Positions 17,263-25,466 of a stretch of DNA of 64,000 nt are shown here, one piece after another; position 1 is the first letter of the stretch, and each line of letters begins with the position of its first letter. A program made the position numbers and the translations under genes. The notes under the pieces were generated by a model. The model was not told the DNA's origin and made no database searches. It saw only the letters and a program-made list of their open reading frames with translations. The stretch comes from Paludifilum halophilum (lineage in GTDB: Bacteria > Bacillota > Bacilli > Thermoactinomycetales > DSM-45169): positions 186,001-250,000 of the forward strand of contig NZ_NOWF01000002.1 of NCBI RefSeq assembly GCF_002245355.1, written 5' to 3'.

Positions 17263-18621
17263 TTGGAGAGCTTTCTAGAGATCATCTGGAATCTTATTCT
17301 GGTGATCTTTCTCGTTTTTCTTAACGGTTTCTTTGTCGCCTCGGAGTTCGCCATCGTTAAGGTGCGGGCCTCAAGGATTGCCCAGCTCGGGGAGGAAGGA
17401 AACCGGAAAGCCAGGGTGGCTCAAAAGGTGATCGCCAAAATGGATGCCTATCTTTCAGCCACTCAGCTTGGAATTACCCTGGCATCGCTGGGGTTGGGGT
17501 GGATCGGGGAGCCTGCGATCGCCAAACTGATCGTGGAACCCATCATCGGGAAACTCCCCTTTCACGTACCGGAATGGCTCGTCCACTCTTTGGGATTCGG
17601 AATCGCCTTTGCTATCATTACTTTCTTGCACATCGTTCTAGGTGAAATGGCCCCCAAGTCGCTGGCCATCCGCCGGGCGGAGGGAACGACACTGTGGACG
17701 GCGACGCCTCTGAACTGGTTTTACAAGCTTTTCTATCCCTTTATCGCCCTGTTGAACGGTGCCGCTAACCTGGCCCTTCGCTGGGTCGGTGTCGGTGAAA
17801 TGGATCCTGATCAGCAGCAGGCTCATACGGAAGAGGAAATCCGGATGATGGTGGCCCAGAGTCACCGAAGCGGACACATTGATCAAACCGAACTTTCCCT
17901 GTTCGACAACATCTTTGAATTTAACGACCGCGTCGCCCGGGAAGTGATGGTACCCCGAGTGGACATGATTTGCTTATATACGGACAACTCCTTTGCCGAT
18001 AACCTGAACACCATCAAGGATGCACGGCACACCCGTTTTCCCCTGTGTCGGGAGGACAAGGACGACATCGTCGGTATCGTGCACATCCGCCATATCTATG
18101 AACAGATGCTGGAAGGAGAAGAACCGGATCTGCCCGAACTGACCCGGGACACCGTCCTGGTTCCGGAAACGATGGAGATCAAGGATGTTCTGCGCATCCT
18201 CCAGAAGAAAAAGTCGGAAATGGCCATCGTCGTGGACGAATACGGCGGGACCGCCGGCTTGGTAACGACAGAGGATATCATCGAAGAGATCTTCGGGGAG
18301 ATTCAGGATGAGTTTGACGACGAACAACCCTTTTTCCAGCCGTTCGGTCAGGAAACTTCTATCGATGCGCGACTGCTGATCGAAGAAGTAAACGATTACT
18401 TCGGCACCGATATTCAGGACCCGGATAATGACACCATCGGCGGGTGGATCTTTTCCCAACTGCAGGAGGTTCCCGAGGTTGGAAACGAAGTCTCTTATGA
18501 GAATCTGAAATTTATCGTAGAGGAGATTGACCAACGAAGTGTCAGCCGTTTGCTGGTTCAAGAAATAGATGGTGATCCGGAAAATCAAGAGGAAGAACAG
18601 GCGAAAGACAATCGCGGATAA
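17263..18621 (+). CDS. CNNM/CorC-type transporter with CBS pair
   Basis: A 452-residue membrane protein. The N-terminal DUF21/CNNM domain (about 1-200) has four hydrophobic segments and the family stretch LNGFFVASEFAIVKVRASR. Two CBS domains (about 215-335) are followed by a C-terminal CorC_HlyC transporter-associated domain (about 350-440, ETSIDARLLIEEVNDYFG). Bacillus relatives (MpfA group) are linked to Mg2+ efflux. The start is TTG 17263 behind AGGAGGTTGTCTTCGG. Older databases call these hemolysins. Confidence 0.88.
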   Translation: MESFLEIIWNLILVIFLVFLNGFFVASEFAIVKVRASRIAQLGEEGNRKARVAQKVIAKMDAYLSATQLGITLASLGLGWIGEPAIAKLIVEPIIGKLPFHVPEWLVHSLGFGIAFAIITFLHIVLGEMAPKSLAIRRAEGTTLWTATPLNWFYKLFYPFIALLNGAANLALRWVGVGEMDPDQQQAHTEEEIRMMVAQSHRSGHIDQTELSLFDNIFEFNDRVAREVMVPRVDMICLYTDNSFADNLNTIKDARHTRFPLCREDKDDIVGIVHIRHIYEQMLEGEEPDLPELTRDTVLVPETMEIKDVLRILQKKKSEMAIVVDEYGGTAGLVTTEDIIEEIFGEIQDEFDDEQPFFQPFGQETSIDARLLIEEVNDYFGTDIQDPDNDTIGGWIFSQLQEVPEVGNEVSYENLKFIVEEIDQRSVSRLLVQEIDGDPENQEEEQAKDNRG

Positions 18622-18628
18622 ATAAGGC

Positions 18629-18668
18629 AAAAAAGAGCGGTCCGGTCCTTGTCACCGGATCGCTCTTT
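18629..18668. terminator. Bidirectional terminator between convergent genes
   Basis: AAAAGAGCGGTCCGG and CCGGATCGCTCTTT form a long stem. On minus it is followed by TTTTTT. The last codons of the sulfotransferase gene lie inside the hairpin. Confidence 0.85.
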
Positions 18669-19551
18669 GTCTGGCAACGGTTAATGAATGTTGGTGCGAG
18701 GGCTTCGCCGTCATCCGAAAACCGTGGTACAAGTGTTTCACCTGCTCGTTAAATTTTTTCTTGCGCAACATATCCTCGTTTCTCGCCGCTTGCAGGGATA
18801 AACGGTAGATTTTTTGAATCGGCTGGGAAACCTTCTCGGCTTTCAATTGCTTTAAGGAAGATTGACTGTGCTGTAAATTCGGGTCCAGAAAGGAATTCAT
18901 CCCTTTTTTCAGTTTTCCCTCTGTTTTCGGCCACGGGATATCCAGCACCGAAGCCACTTTCTTTAATTGAGGCTCCCAATCCCTCAACAATCGGTCATAA
19001 TGAACCACCACCCGCTTGGTCCCAATCGTCCAGAACAGAGAGGATAATGTATAATGCGCCCAGAGGTTTAGAGATTTTTTCATGGGAAACCCGTTTCTTT
19101 CCTTTAAGGAAGCGGCCACGTCCAGAGGGTTCCTCACCACAATGACGTGACAAAGTTCCGTATCCAGTTCCGAAAGGATGGACTGCCAAAGCGGAAGCAC
19201 CAAACAGGTTCGCGGATCTTTCCAAGCCCACAACCGTTTTCCGGAAAAATCGCGTTCCACCAGATTCCGAAGCTCCTCGCGAAGAGGCTGAACCCGGGGA
19301 GATTTCCACCAGCGATCGGGAAGCGGCTCCACTGTGTCCCAGGACCGGGAAAAAGTGCGCAAAATCCGATGGTTGCAACGGATCATGCCCGTATGTTCCC
19401 AAAACCCCTTGGGATTGGCTTTCCCGGGAGGCAACAGCTTGGACCGGTTCCCCAGATCGGCACCCAAAAGATTGACGGCGCGGCTCATCACAGAAGTACC
19501 GCTCCGATGCATCCCTAAAATACAGATGGCTTTCGATCGATTCACTGTCAA
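18652..19551 (-). CDS. Sulfotransferase family protein 1
   Basis: A 299-residue P-loop sulfotransferase. The 5'-PSB loop that binds PAPS is GMHRSGTS (residues 13-20). The 3'-phosphate region VIVVRNPLDVAASLKERNGF near residue 140 has the RNPxD..S signature. Related proteins sulfate glycans or polysaccharides. It is followed upstream by two CgeB-like glycosyltransferases on the same strand (6 bp from the nearer one), suggesting a glycan-building and sulfating unit. Acceptor unknown. Confidence 0.82.
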   Translation of the reverse strand: MTVNRSKAICILGMHRSGTSVMSRAVNLLGADLGNRSKLLPPGKANPKGFWEHTGMIRCNHRILRTFSRSWDTVEPLPDRWWKSPRVQPLREELRNLVERDFSGKRLWAWKDPRTCLVLPLWQSILSELDTELCHVIVVRNPLDVAASLKERNGFPMKKSLNLWAHYTLSSLFWTIGTKRVVVHYDRLLRDWEPQLKKVASVLDIPWPKTEGKLKKGMNSFLDPNLQHSQSSLKQLKAEKVSQPIQKIYRLSLQAARNEDMLRKKKFNEQVKHLYHGFRMTAKPSHQHSLTVARQRAIR

Positions 19552-19557
19552 CAGACA

Positions 19558-20544
19558 TCAGCCCCTTTTCCGCAAAAGGATCTTCAATTGATCAAGGAAG
19601 GATTCCAACCGGGCATCATAAGTGTGTTCCCGGATCGTCCGCCGGTATCCCTCCACGGCGATCCGCTCCCTCTCCTCATCCTGAACCAGGTAGCGGTCGA
19701 TTTTCTCCTTCAGATCCCCGATCCCTTGAAAACAAACGATCTCCTTTTCTGGATCATAGAATCGGTTTAAGTCCCGTCGGCAGTCCAGCAGCTGAAAAGA
19801 ACGGCAAGCGGCAATATCGAAGGTCCGGTTATTCGGTGTATGAGCGGGGAGAAGCAACGGATTTTTATCGACATCGTTGTTGGCACGGTGGATGTTTAAA
19901 ACGACTTTGGCTCCGTTGTAATACTTGGCCGCCTCTTTCGGGGAAACGGTCCGGTTCAGAATGTTCGACTTCAATCGACCATACTGTTTTAACCCTTCCC
20001 ACTTCTTTCCGACGAGGATGAACTTTTTATCCAGAAGATAGGGAGTTAGTTCATCGAAAAAACGGATCCGTGTCGGCCACCCGTTTCCGACGAAGCAGAT
20101 CTCCGAGCGATAGGGTCCGGAAACGGACTGGGGAGAGTAGACATCCGGATTGGTGGCCAAAGGCAAATGAATGCAAGGGACTTTCATTCGTCGGTAGAAA
20201 GGAACACACCCGGATTCCTGAGTCACCATAAAATCGTAGTGAGGAACTTTCCACCGGTAGTTTTCCAGGCTGTAGGGATCGTTCACCACCCAGAGGCCGA
20301 CAACGGCCCCCGACTTTCTCAGCTGTGGAAGGAGATCATGATTGTCGTGACCGAATATGACCGCGACATCCGGCTGGAAGGAGCGGATTTTTCGCATGAG
20401 TTTCCGCCGAGGTTCCTTGAGGGAGAGAAACGATTCAAATCGAAATCCCTTCCGTTTTCGTTCCAGGCGTCGGAACGCTCCAATCATATTGGGATTCAAC
20501 CCCGACAGTGTCTTTTTTCCGGACGAGAGATAGAACAGGCGCAT
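19558..20544 (-). CDS. CgeB-like glycosyltransferase 1
   Basis: A 328-residue protein of the spore protein YkvP/CgeB glycosyltransferase group. The N-terminal part (LFYLSSGKKTLSGLNPN) is a Rossmann-like half; the C-terminal half has the nucleotide-sugar region NRTFDIAACRSFQLLDCRRDLNRFYDPEKEI typical of family-1-like CgeB enzymes. Bacillus CgeB affects the outermost spore layer. The ATG at 20544 is better spaced from GAAGGAGAG than that at 20550. It is about half identical by eye to the upstream gene, a tandem duplication. Confidence 0.82.
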   Translation of the reverse strand: MRLFYLSSGKKTLSGLNPNMIGAFRRLERKRKGFRFESFLSLKEPRRKLMRKIRSFQPDVAVIFGHDNHDLLPQLRKSGAVVGLWVVNDPYSLENYRWKVPHYDFMVTQESGCVPFYRRMKVPCIHLPLATNPDVYSPQSVSGPYRSEICFVGNGWPTRIRFFDELTPYLLDKKFILVGKKWEGLKQYGRLKSNILNRTVSPKEAAKYYNGAKVVLNIHRANNDVDKNPLLLPAHTPNNRTFDIAACRSFQLLDCRRDLNRFYDPEKEIVCFQGIGDLKEKIDRYLVQDEERERIAVEGYRRTIREHTYDARLESFLDQLKILLRKRG

Positions 20545-20561
20545 AACCATCTCTCCTTCGT

Positions 20562-21572
20562 TTATCCGCGGGCCATACGCCGCTTTCGGGGCTTCAGGAT
20601 TTGGGAGTACAGTTTGTAAAGCAAAGTACGCATCCGAGCGGTGTAGGTATGCTCGCGAAGGGTCCGCCGGTAGGCCCTGGCGGCAATCTGTTCCCGCTCT
20701 TCGTCATGAATGAGATAATAATCGATCTTATTTTTAAGGTCGTCCAACCCCCGAAAAGGGACGATCTCTTTTTCGATCTCAAAAAAGTGTTGCAGATCCC
20801 GACGGTGAGAAATCAGCTGAAAAGAGCGGCAAGCGGCAATATCAAAGGTACGGTTGTTCGGTGTATAGGCCGGAAGGCGGAGGGGATTTTGGTCGATATC
20901 GTTTCTCGTGCGATGAATGTTCAATACGATCTTGGCTCCGTTGTAGTATTTGGCCGCTTCTCTGGGGGGAACCGTCTCATTGAGAATGCAGGGTTTCAAT
21001 TGATCATATTGTTTGAGCCGATCCCACCACTGGCCCACGATGGTCAAATCCTTCTGAAGCAGAAAAGGTGCCAGCTGATCGAACATTCGGACGCGGATGG
21101 GTAAAGCACTCCCGACAAAACAGATGTCTGAGCGGTATTTTTCCGAAACCGTCAGCGGTCGGTATTTATCGGGGTTAACGGCCAGAGGAAGGTGGATACA
21201 AGGTTTGCCCAACTGCCGGTAGCGGGAAACACAGCCTGCATCCTGGGTCACCACAAAATGGTAAGGGCGGGCTTTCCGCTCATGGTTTTGAATATTATAG
21301 GGATCATCGACCTCCCATAAACCCACGATCATCCCCCGCTTTTTCAGATAATAGACCGTATTCGGAGGAAGCGACGCCCGAAAAACGAGAACGATGTGGG
21401 GCCGTAAAACATGGATTTTTTTTATCAGATCGCTGAGCGAAGATCGATCCGGCAAAAAAGAATCCGCCTGAAAATAGGGGAGTTTTTTACTTAATTGCCG
21501 AAAGGCTCCGATAATGTTCGGATCCAAGTGAGACAAGGATGTACTCCCGGAAGAGACATACAACAACCGCAT
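20562..21572 (-). CDS. CgeB-like glycosyltransferase 2
   Basis: A 336-residue paralogue of the following gene, with the same start (MRLLYVSSGSTSLSHLDPN), VVTQDAGCV segment and NRTFDIAACRSFQLISHRRDLQHFF region. The spacing of 17 bp suggests co-transcription with glycosyltransferase 1 and sulfotransferase 1. The two copies differ enough to suggest different sugars or acceptors. The product is likely cytosolic; no signal peptide is seen. Confidence 0.82.
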   Translation of the reverse strand: MRLLYVSSGSTSLSHLDPNIIGAFRQLSKKLPYFQADSFLPDRSSLSDLIKKIHVLRPHIVLVFRASLPPNTVYYLKKRGMIVGLWEVDDPYNIQNHERKARPYHFVVTQDAGCVSRYRQLGKPCIHLPLAVNPDKYRPLTVSEKYRSDICFVGSALPIRVRMFDQLAPFLLQKDLTIVGQWWDRLKQYDQLKPCILNETVPPREAAKYYNGAKIVLNIHRTRNDIDQNPLRLPAYTPNNRTFDIAACRSFQLISHRRDLQHFFEIEKEIVPFRGLDDLKNKIDYYLIHDEEREQIAARAYRRTLREHTYTARMRTLLYKLYSQILKPRKRRMARG

Positions 21573-21815
21573 GGGTTCACTCCCCTCGCTCTCAACATGA
21601 ACTGCTACATTACCCTATTCTCTGAATAAACCGGCGGTTCGTCTCTCCCGTATATTTCGGCATTTGTTCCCGGTTAGCCGCCCGGAGGCCCCCTAAAAAG
21701 GGCTGGATCGGCGGATAGGGAGCTGAGGATTTTTTGCCCGATCTTTTAAATCAGGCGCCTTCCCATCACTAGGTTGATAGCCGGAACATACACTGAACCA
21801 AAGGGGGTGATACGA

Positions 21816-22577
21816 TTGTCTCTGCCGGACTATATCATCGCGGGAGCCCAAAAGTGCGGAACCACTTCGCTTTATCATTACTTGACGGACAACCGGTATA
21901 TCGTCCCCGCTAAGAAAAAGGAAGTTCACTTTTTTGATTGGAATTACCGCAAGGGAACATCCTGGTATACGGATCAATTCCCCCTGCCCCTAAAGCGGAA
22001 AAAACGCGGGTTCATTACGGGGGAAGCCAGCCCCTATTACCTCTTTCATCCTCATGCGGCCAAGCGGGCTTTTGATACAGTCCCCGGAGCAAAGATCATC
22101 GTACTTCTGCGCAATCCCGTCGATCGGGCCTATTCTCACTATAACCACCAAGTGCGACGCGGGAAGGAGAACCTCTCCTTTGAAGAAGCGATTGAAAAGG
22201 AAGGGGCTAGACTGCGAATGGAACGGAGGAAAATGCTTCGCAATCCAAACTACAACAGTCAAACTTACTGGCGGTATTCCTATCTGGCGCGGGGCATCTA
22301 TGTCGACCAACTGGAAAGGTGGATGAAGTATTTTCCGCGAAAGCAAATGCTGATCATTAGAAGTGAAGATTTTTATAAAAATACCGGATCCACTCTCAGG
22401 AAAGTTACCGGTTTTTTAGGTGTCCCCGACTCATCTCCGAAAACAACGAACCCCTATAAATCCGGCTCCTACGAGCCGATGAATCCGGATACGCGGCAGT
22501 TGCTGATCAACTATTTCCGACCCCATAACCGCCGATTATACCAAAAGCTGAACGTCGACTTCGGCTGGGATCAATAG
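21816..22577 (+). CDS. Sulfotransferase family protein 2 (NDST-like)
   Basis: A 253-residue sulfotransferase starting at TTG 21816 behind AAGGGGGTGATACGA. PAPS motifs are DYIIAGAQKCGTTSLYHYL (residues 4-22) and IIVLLRNPVDRAYSHYNHQ near 88. EKSPYY-type substrate loop is represented by TGEASPYYLFHP. It resembles heparan-type and bacterial glycan sulfotransferases. It is divergent from the CgeB-like gene pair, with a shared 240-bp upstream region. Confidence 0.85.
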   Translation: MSLPDYIIAGAQKCGTTSLYHYLTDNRYIVPAKKKEVHFFDWNYRKGTSWYTDQFPLPLKRKKRGFITGEASPYYLFHPHAAKRAFDTVPGAKIIVLLRNPVDRAYSHYNHQVRRGKENLSFEEAIEKEGARLRMERRKMLRNPNYNSQTYWRYSYLARGIYVDQLERWMKYFPRKQMLIIRSEDFYKNTGSTLRKVTGFLGVPDSSPKTTNPYKSGSYEPMNPDTRQLLINYFRPHNRRLYQKLNVDFGWDQ

Positions 22578-22655
22578 ACGAATCGGCAAGAAAATCCGCT
22601 GAACCGGGCCACCTCCTCCCCGTTGTCGATTATAATGTGGGGGAGGAGGTGCCGC

Positions 22656-23453
22656 ATGCGAATATTCAAGGATCTAAAACCGGGAACTTTCGACTTGCAC
22701 ATACACACCACCGCTTCCGACGGAATCTTTTCTCCAACGGAAGTCGTCCATCGAGCCAAAGAGGCCGGTCTGTCCACCATTGCCATCACCGATCACGATA
22801 CCCTGGCCGGTGTGGAGGAAGCTCTGGCCGCCGGTGAAACATCCGGTGTCCGCGTGCTGTCCGGAGTAGAGATCAGCACTCGATACGGGAAAAAAGGCGT
22901 GGATATCCTCGGATATGATATCCACCGGCGGCGGCAACTGCACGAAACCCTGTCCTCTCTCCGGGACGCCCGCCAAGACCGGGCTCTGGGGATTATCGAA
23001 AGGTTCGACCGCCTGGGAATGCCGATCACCCTGAAAGAGGTGCAGGAGTTCAGCGGTGACGGAGTGATTACCCGCCCCCACATCGCTCGGGCCATCGTCA
23101 AAAAAGGATACGCGGAAGATGTTCAAACGGTATTCGACCGTTATTTAGCCGACGGAAGGCCGGCAAATGTAGAAAAAAAAGTGCTGACTCCCCAACAGGG
23201 TATCCAGCTGATCCATCAGTCGGGAGGACAGGCGGTCCTGGCACATCCCATCTATCTCGGTGATGATGAGCTTGTCCGAAGCCTGCTGAAGTTCGGATTT
23301 GACGGAATCGAAGTATGGCATCGCAACCATTCGCCGGAGGACAGCCAACGCTATTTCCAAATCGCGGAAGAGTTGAGTCTCCGGGTTACCGGAGGCTCCG
23401 ATTTCCACACGGAAGCCCATCGGATGGGTGATTTCGGTGCACCGACGGACTAA
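22656..23453 (+). CDS. PHP-domain phosphoesterase
   Basis: A 265-residue PHP protein starting at ATG 22656 (GGAGGAGGTGCCGC). Metal ligands are visible in DLHIHTTASDG, ITDHDTL, GVEIST, RPHIARA, AHP and GGSDFHTE, the complete trinuclear-site pattern. The fold and length match the YciV/RNase AM group that hydrolyses 3',5'-nucleotide bisphosphates or 5'-RNA ends. It is followed by a bidirectional terminator. Confidence 0.88.
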   Translation: MRIFKDLKPGTFDLHIHTTASDGIFSPTEVVHRAKEAGLSTIAITDHDTLAGVEEALAAGETSGVRVLSGVEISTRYGKKGVDILGYDIHRRRQLHETLSSLRDARQDRALGIIERFDRLGMPITLKEVQEFSGDGVITRPHIARAIVKKGYAEDVQTVFDRYLADGRPANVEKKVLTPQQGIQLIHQSGGQAVLAHPIYLGDDELVRSLLKFGFDGIEVWHRNHSPEDSQRYFQIAEELSLRVTGGSDFHTEAHRMGDFGAPTD

Positions 23454-23502
23454 CATGATAGAGCTATGTACTTTTCATGATAACAATCCGGCCGGGAGGG
23501 CC

Positions 23503-23537
23503 CAAAGCAGCCGTCAATCAGGGACGGCTGCTTTATC
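23503..23537. terminator. Bidirectional terminator
   Basis: AAAGCAGCCGTC / GACGGCTGCTTT stem around AATCAGG, between the convergent PHP gene and the gene at 23562-23870. Confidence 0.85.
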
Positions 23538-23561
23538 ATTCCTCGGTGGCCACCCCTTCCC

Positions 23562-23870
23562 TTACAATTTGGCCTTAATTTTTCTATCCATCTCGTTTCT
23601 GATTTTATCTTCAATGGCTTTGAGGGCAGACGTCTGACTGGACCTGGGAGCGGCATTCGCTCTCTGGTTGGGACTGACGCCTCCGACGCCTCCGGACCTG
23701 GCCATACTATCTCTGACTGTATCCAGAGCCGTGTTGAGAACCCTGGAGATGATGTCGAACAAATCATTTGATCCAGGCTGTTGCATCTGCGGTTGATTCA
23801 TCGCAGACCGTTGCATTTGAGGGTGATTCATCGATTGATATTGCATGTTGTTGTGATGTTGATCTGACAC
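23562..23870 (-). CDS. Met/Gln-rich small protein downstream of the paralogue array
   Basis: A 102-residue protein of unrecognised family. The first 30 residues are rich in H, N, Q and M with repeats (MNHPQMQRSAMNQPQMQQ). A middle segment LFDIISRVLNTALDTVRDS is helical, and the C-terminus EDKIRNEMDRKIKAKL is charged. GTG 23870 is preceded by GGGGAGGTGAATCAAA. It follows array gene A by 24 bp and is probably co-transcribed. The Met/Gln-rich head recalls coat-type spore proteins, but this is only compositional. Confidence 0.6.
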   Translation of the reverse strand: MSDQHHNNMQYQSMNHPQMQRSAMNQPQMQQPGSNDLFDIISRVLNTALDTVRDSMARSGGVGGVSPNQRANAAPRSSQTSALKAIEDKIRNEMDRKIKAKL

Positions 23871-23894
23871 TTTGATTCACCTCCCCTTTATTCG

Positions 23895-24107
23895 TTACAT
23901 ACTTTGCTTCAGATCGCCTTTACCGCTTTCCGAAGCCGTTTGTTCAAATTCAACGCTGCCCAGGATATCAATGACAAGGTTATCGCCGGAGTTCACTGCA
24001 ATCAGCGAACCGGATTGGGAAATCGGACTGGACTTGGCTTTGGCATCGCATTCACCGGCGGAAAAGCGGCCGTGACGCTTCCGACGCTTAAACCTGCATT
24101 TACCCAT
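23895..24107 (-). CDS. Array protein A: basic head, QTASESGxG tail
   Basis: 70 residues from ATG 24107, with AAGGAGG nine bases upstream. A basic N-terminus (MGKCRFKRRKRHGRF) is followed by KSSPISQSGSLIAVNSGDN, a hydrophobic turn and the conserved GSVEFEQTASESGKG. Residues 23-61 are nearly identical to array protein B. No signal peptide. The family is unrecognised, and paralogues B, C and D lie in tandem upstream. The neighbour downstream (23870) is 24 bp away. Confidence 0.72.
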   Translation of the reverse strand: MGKCRFKRRKRHGRFSAGECDAKAKSSPISQSGSLIAVNSGDNLVIDILGSVEFEQTASESGKGDLKQSM

Positions 24108-24235
24108 TTCGTAATGCCTCCTTAAGCCTCTCAATATATTTACGATCTTTTTTTCAAGAGGTGGATGAATCGAACAAGTAATAAAAGATCATTTACTTGC
24201 TTTAGAGAGACTCTGGCCTCCTATGAATCCACCCC

Positions 24236-24270
24236 TTTCCCCCTCCCCTCAACCTTGTGGGGGGAGGGGG
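24236..24270. repeat. C/G-rich inverted repeat between array genes A and B
   Basis: CCCCCTCCCC and GGGGAGGGGG flank TCAACCTTGTGG. No T-tract follows on minus, so terminator function is uncertain. Confidence 0.5.
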
Positions 24271-24279
24271 CGGGCATCT

Positions 24280-24477
24280 TTAGGTCTGCCTTTGTTTTAA
24301 GCTGCCAGGACCGCTTTCCGCAGCCGTTTGCTCAAATTCAACACTGCCGAGCAGGTCAAGAATGAAATTATCGCCGGAGTTAATGGCAATGAGCGAACCG
24401 GATTGGGAAATCGGACTGGATTTGGCTCTCGCTTCACACTCATCTTTCTTCTGCTTGCGTCGCTTGAATCTTCTCAT
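24280..24477 (-). CDS. Array protein B
   Basis: 65 residues, closest to protein A: basic head MRRFKRRKQKKDE, then AKSSPISQSGSLIAINSGDN, and GSVEFEQTAAESGPGS. ATG 24477 has GGAGG nine bases upstream, the same spacing as gene A. Its promoter-like region (24506-24539) matches that of gene D. The CDS is separated from gene A by a spacer containing a CCCCCTCCCC/GGGGAGGGGG hairpin (about 24236-24270), possibly a terminator. Confidence 0.72.
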   Translation of the reverse strand: MRRFKRRKQKKDECEARAKSSPISQSGSLIAINSGDNFILDLLGSVEFEQTAAESGPGSLKQRQT

Positions 24478-24505
24478 TTCATAACACCTCCTCTTTCTTT
24501 GCTAA

Positions 24506-24539
24506 CAGTATATGAACTTAGTCTTTGAAGGAGTGGACG
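24506..24539 (-). promoter_or_regulatory. Promoter-like element of array gene B, shared with D
   Basis: On minus: CGTCCACTC, 16 bases, CATATACTG. The same two boxes with the same 16-base gap precede gene D. CATA at -10 fits mother-cell sporulation sigma factors (SigE/SigK), though the -35 match is not decisive. Confidence 0.45.
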
Positions 24540-24699
24540 ATTACACTAGGAAAAACAAACATATTTTGGTTGATTGGAAGAAAGCCGAGTAAGAACCCAA
24601 AAAACGCAATGAATTCCCGAACGAATCATTTCGGAACGGACATCTCAAAGAATACTAAAAACTCCCCTCCAAACGATCGGAGAGGAGTTGACCGCCTGA

Positions 24700-24900
24700 T
24701 CAGGATTGAAAAACTTTTTGCCTGCCCCGCCCGCTTTCCGACGCCGTCTGTTTAAATTCGATATCTCCACCGGCTGCCAGGAAGTTGTTCCCTGCATTGG
24801 AGGCCGTTGCAGCTGCGGACTGGGAAGTCGGATCGGCATTGACATCGATCAAAACATCTTTGCCCGTCTTTTTCCTTCGGCCTTTCCGCTTTTTGAACAT
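24700..24900 (-). CDS. Array protein C
   Basis: 66 residues from ATG 24900 (GAGGAGGTGCTGTTCAGG); the open frame extends four codons further, but into the Shine-Dalgarno. Basic head MFKKRKGRRKKTGK, then VLIDVNADPTSQSAAA, ASNAGNNF, and GGDIEFKQTASESGRG. It is more similar to D than to A and B in the central ADPxxQxAAA segment. A CATATATTC box lies at 24969-24977 on minus. Confidence 0.7.
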   Translation of the reverse strand: MFKKRKGRRKKTGKDVLIDVNADPTSQSAAATASNAGNNFLAAGGDIEFKQTASESGRGRQKVFQS

Positions 24901-25029
24901 CCTGAACAGCACCTCCTCGCTTTCTAGGATTCGAACTCCGGATCACACCCTATTTGATTCCTCAACTTGAATATATGAAAGGTTCTTTTTTTTGCTTCCC
25001 GAAGTAAAAAGATCATAGGCCGTTCCTTC

Positions 25030-25281
25030 TCAGCCGTTTTTTGATTGTTGCTTGCCGGGTCCGCTCTCCGAGGATGTCTGTTCATAATCGATATCACCCT
25101 GAGCATCCAACCGGTTGCGGCCTGTATTGGACGCATCATCGGCTGCGGCTTGTGCACTCGGGTTTGCATTGACAACAATTTGAGGACCCCAGGATTTGTT
25201 GACCAGTATCTTCAATAGTTTAATGATTTGTTTTAATTCATTCTTTCTCCTGCGGTGTCTGCGACGTCTCTTTCTTCCCAT
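25030..25281 (-). CDS. Array protein D
   Basis: 83 residues, the longest member. The head is very basic (MGRKRRRRHRRRKNE), with an extra helix (LKQIIKLLKILVNK), then VVNANPSAQAAADDASNTG and the conserved GDIDYEQTSSESGPG. ATG 25281 follows AGGAGGTGCGAGT. It is the first array gene downstream of the subtilase, on the same strand. No cysteine, no signal peptide. Confidence 0.7.
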   Translation of the reverse strand: MGRKRRRRHRRRKNELKQIIKLLKILVNKSWGPQIVVNANPSAQAAADDASNTGRNRLDAQGDIDYEQTSSESGPGKQQSKNG

Positions 25282-25319
25282 ACTCGCACCTCCTGGTTCT
25301 CCTGGATAGTTACTACTTC

Positions 25320-25353
25320 CAGCATATGAGTAGAAATAACAAACGAATGGACG
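25320..25353 (-). promoter_or_regulatory. Promoter-like element of array gene D, shared with B
   Basis: On minus: CGTCCATTC, 16 bases, CATATGCTG. Similarity to the gene B upstream DNA continues a further 40-50 bp (GGAAAA..CATATTTT). Confidence 0.45.
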
Positions 25354-25466
25354 GATACGCCGGGGAAAATGTTCATATTTTAGATGGGCTTTTCGAAAAA
25401 GAATCCAAGTAGAGGTGTTGATTCACTCTATGAAACGGGGAGACCCTGAGATCGAAAGCCGGCTAC

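Noticed and set aside
24925-24960. tRNA T-loop GTTCGAATCC upstream of array gene C
   Set aside because: Only a 3-bp stem fits and no acceptor, D or anticodon arm can be drawn.
23895-25281. GerPA/GerPF-type spore germination proteins
   Set aside because: Size and a NSGD segment are loosely similar, but the GerP core and its Gly/Ser repeats are missing.
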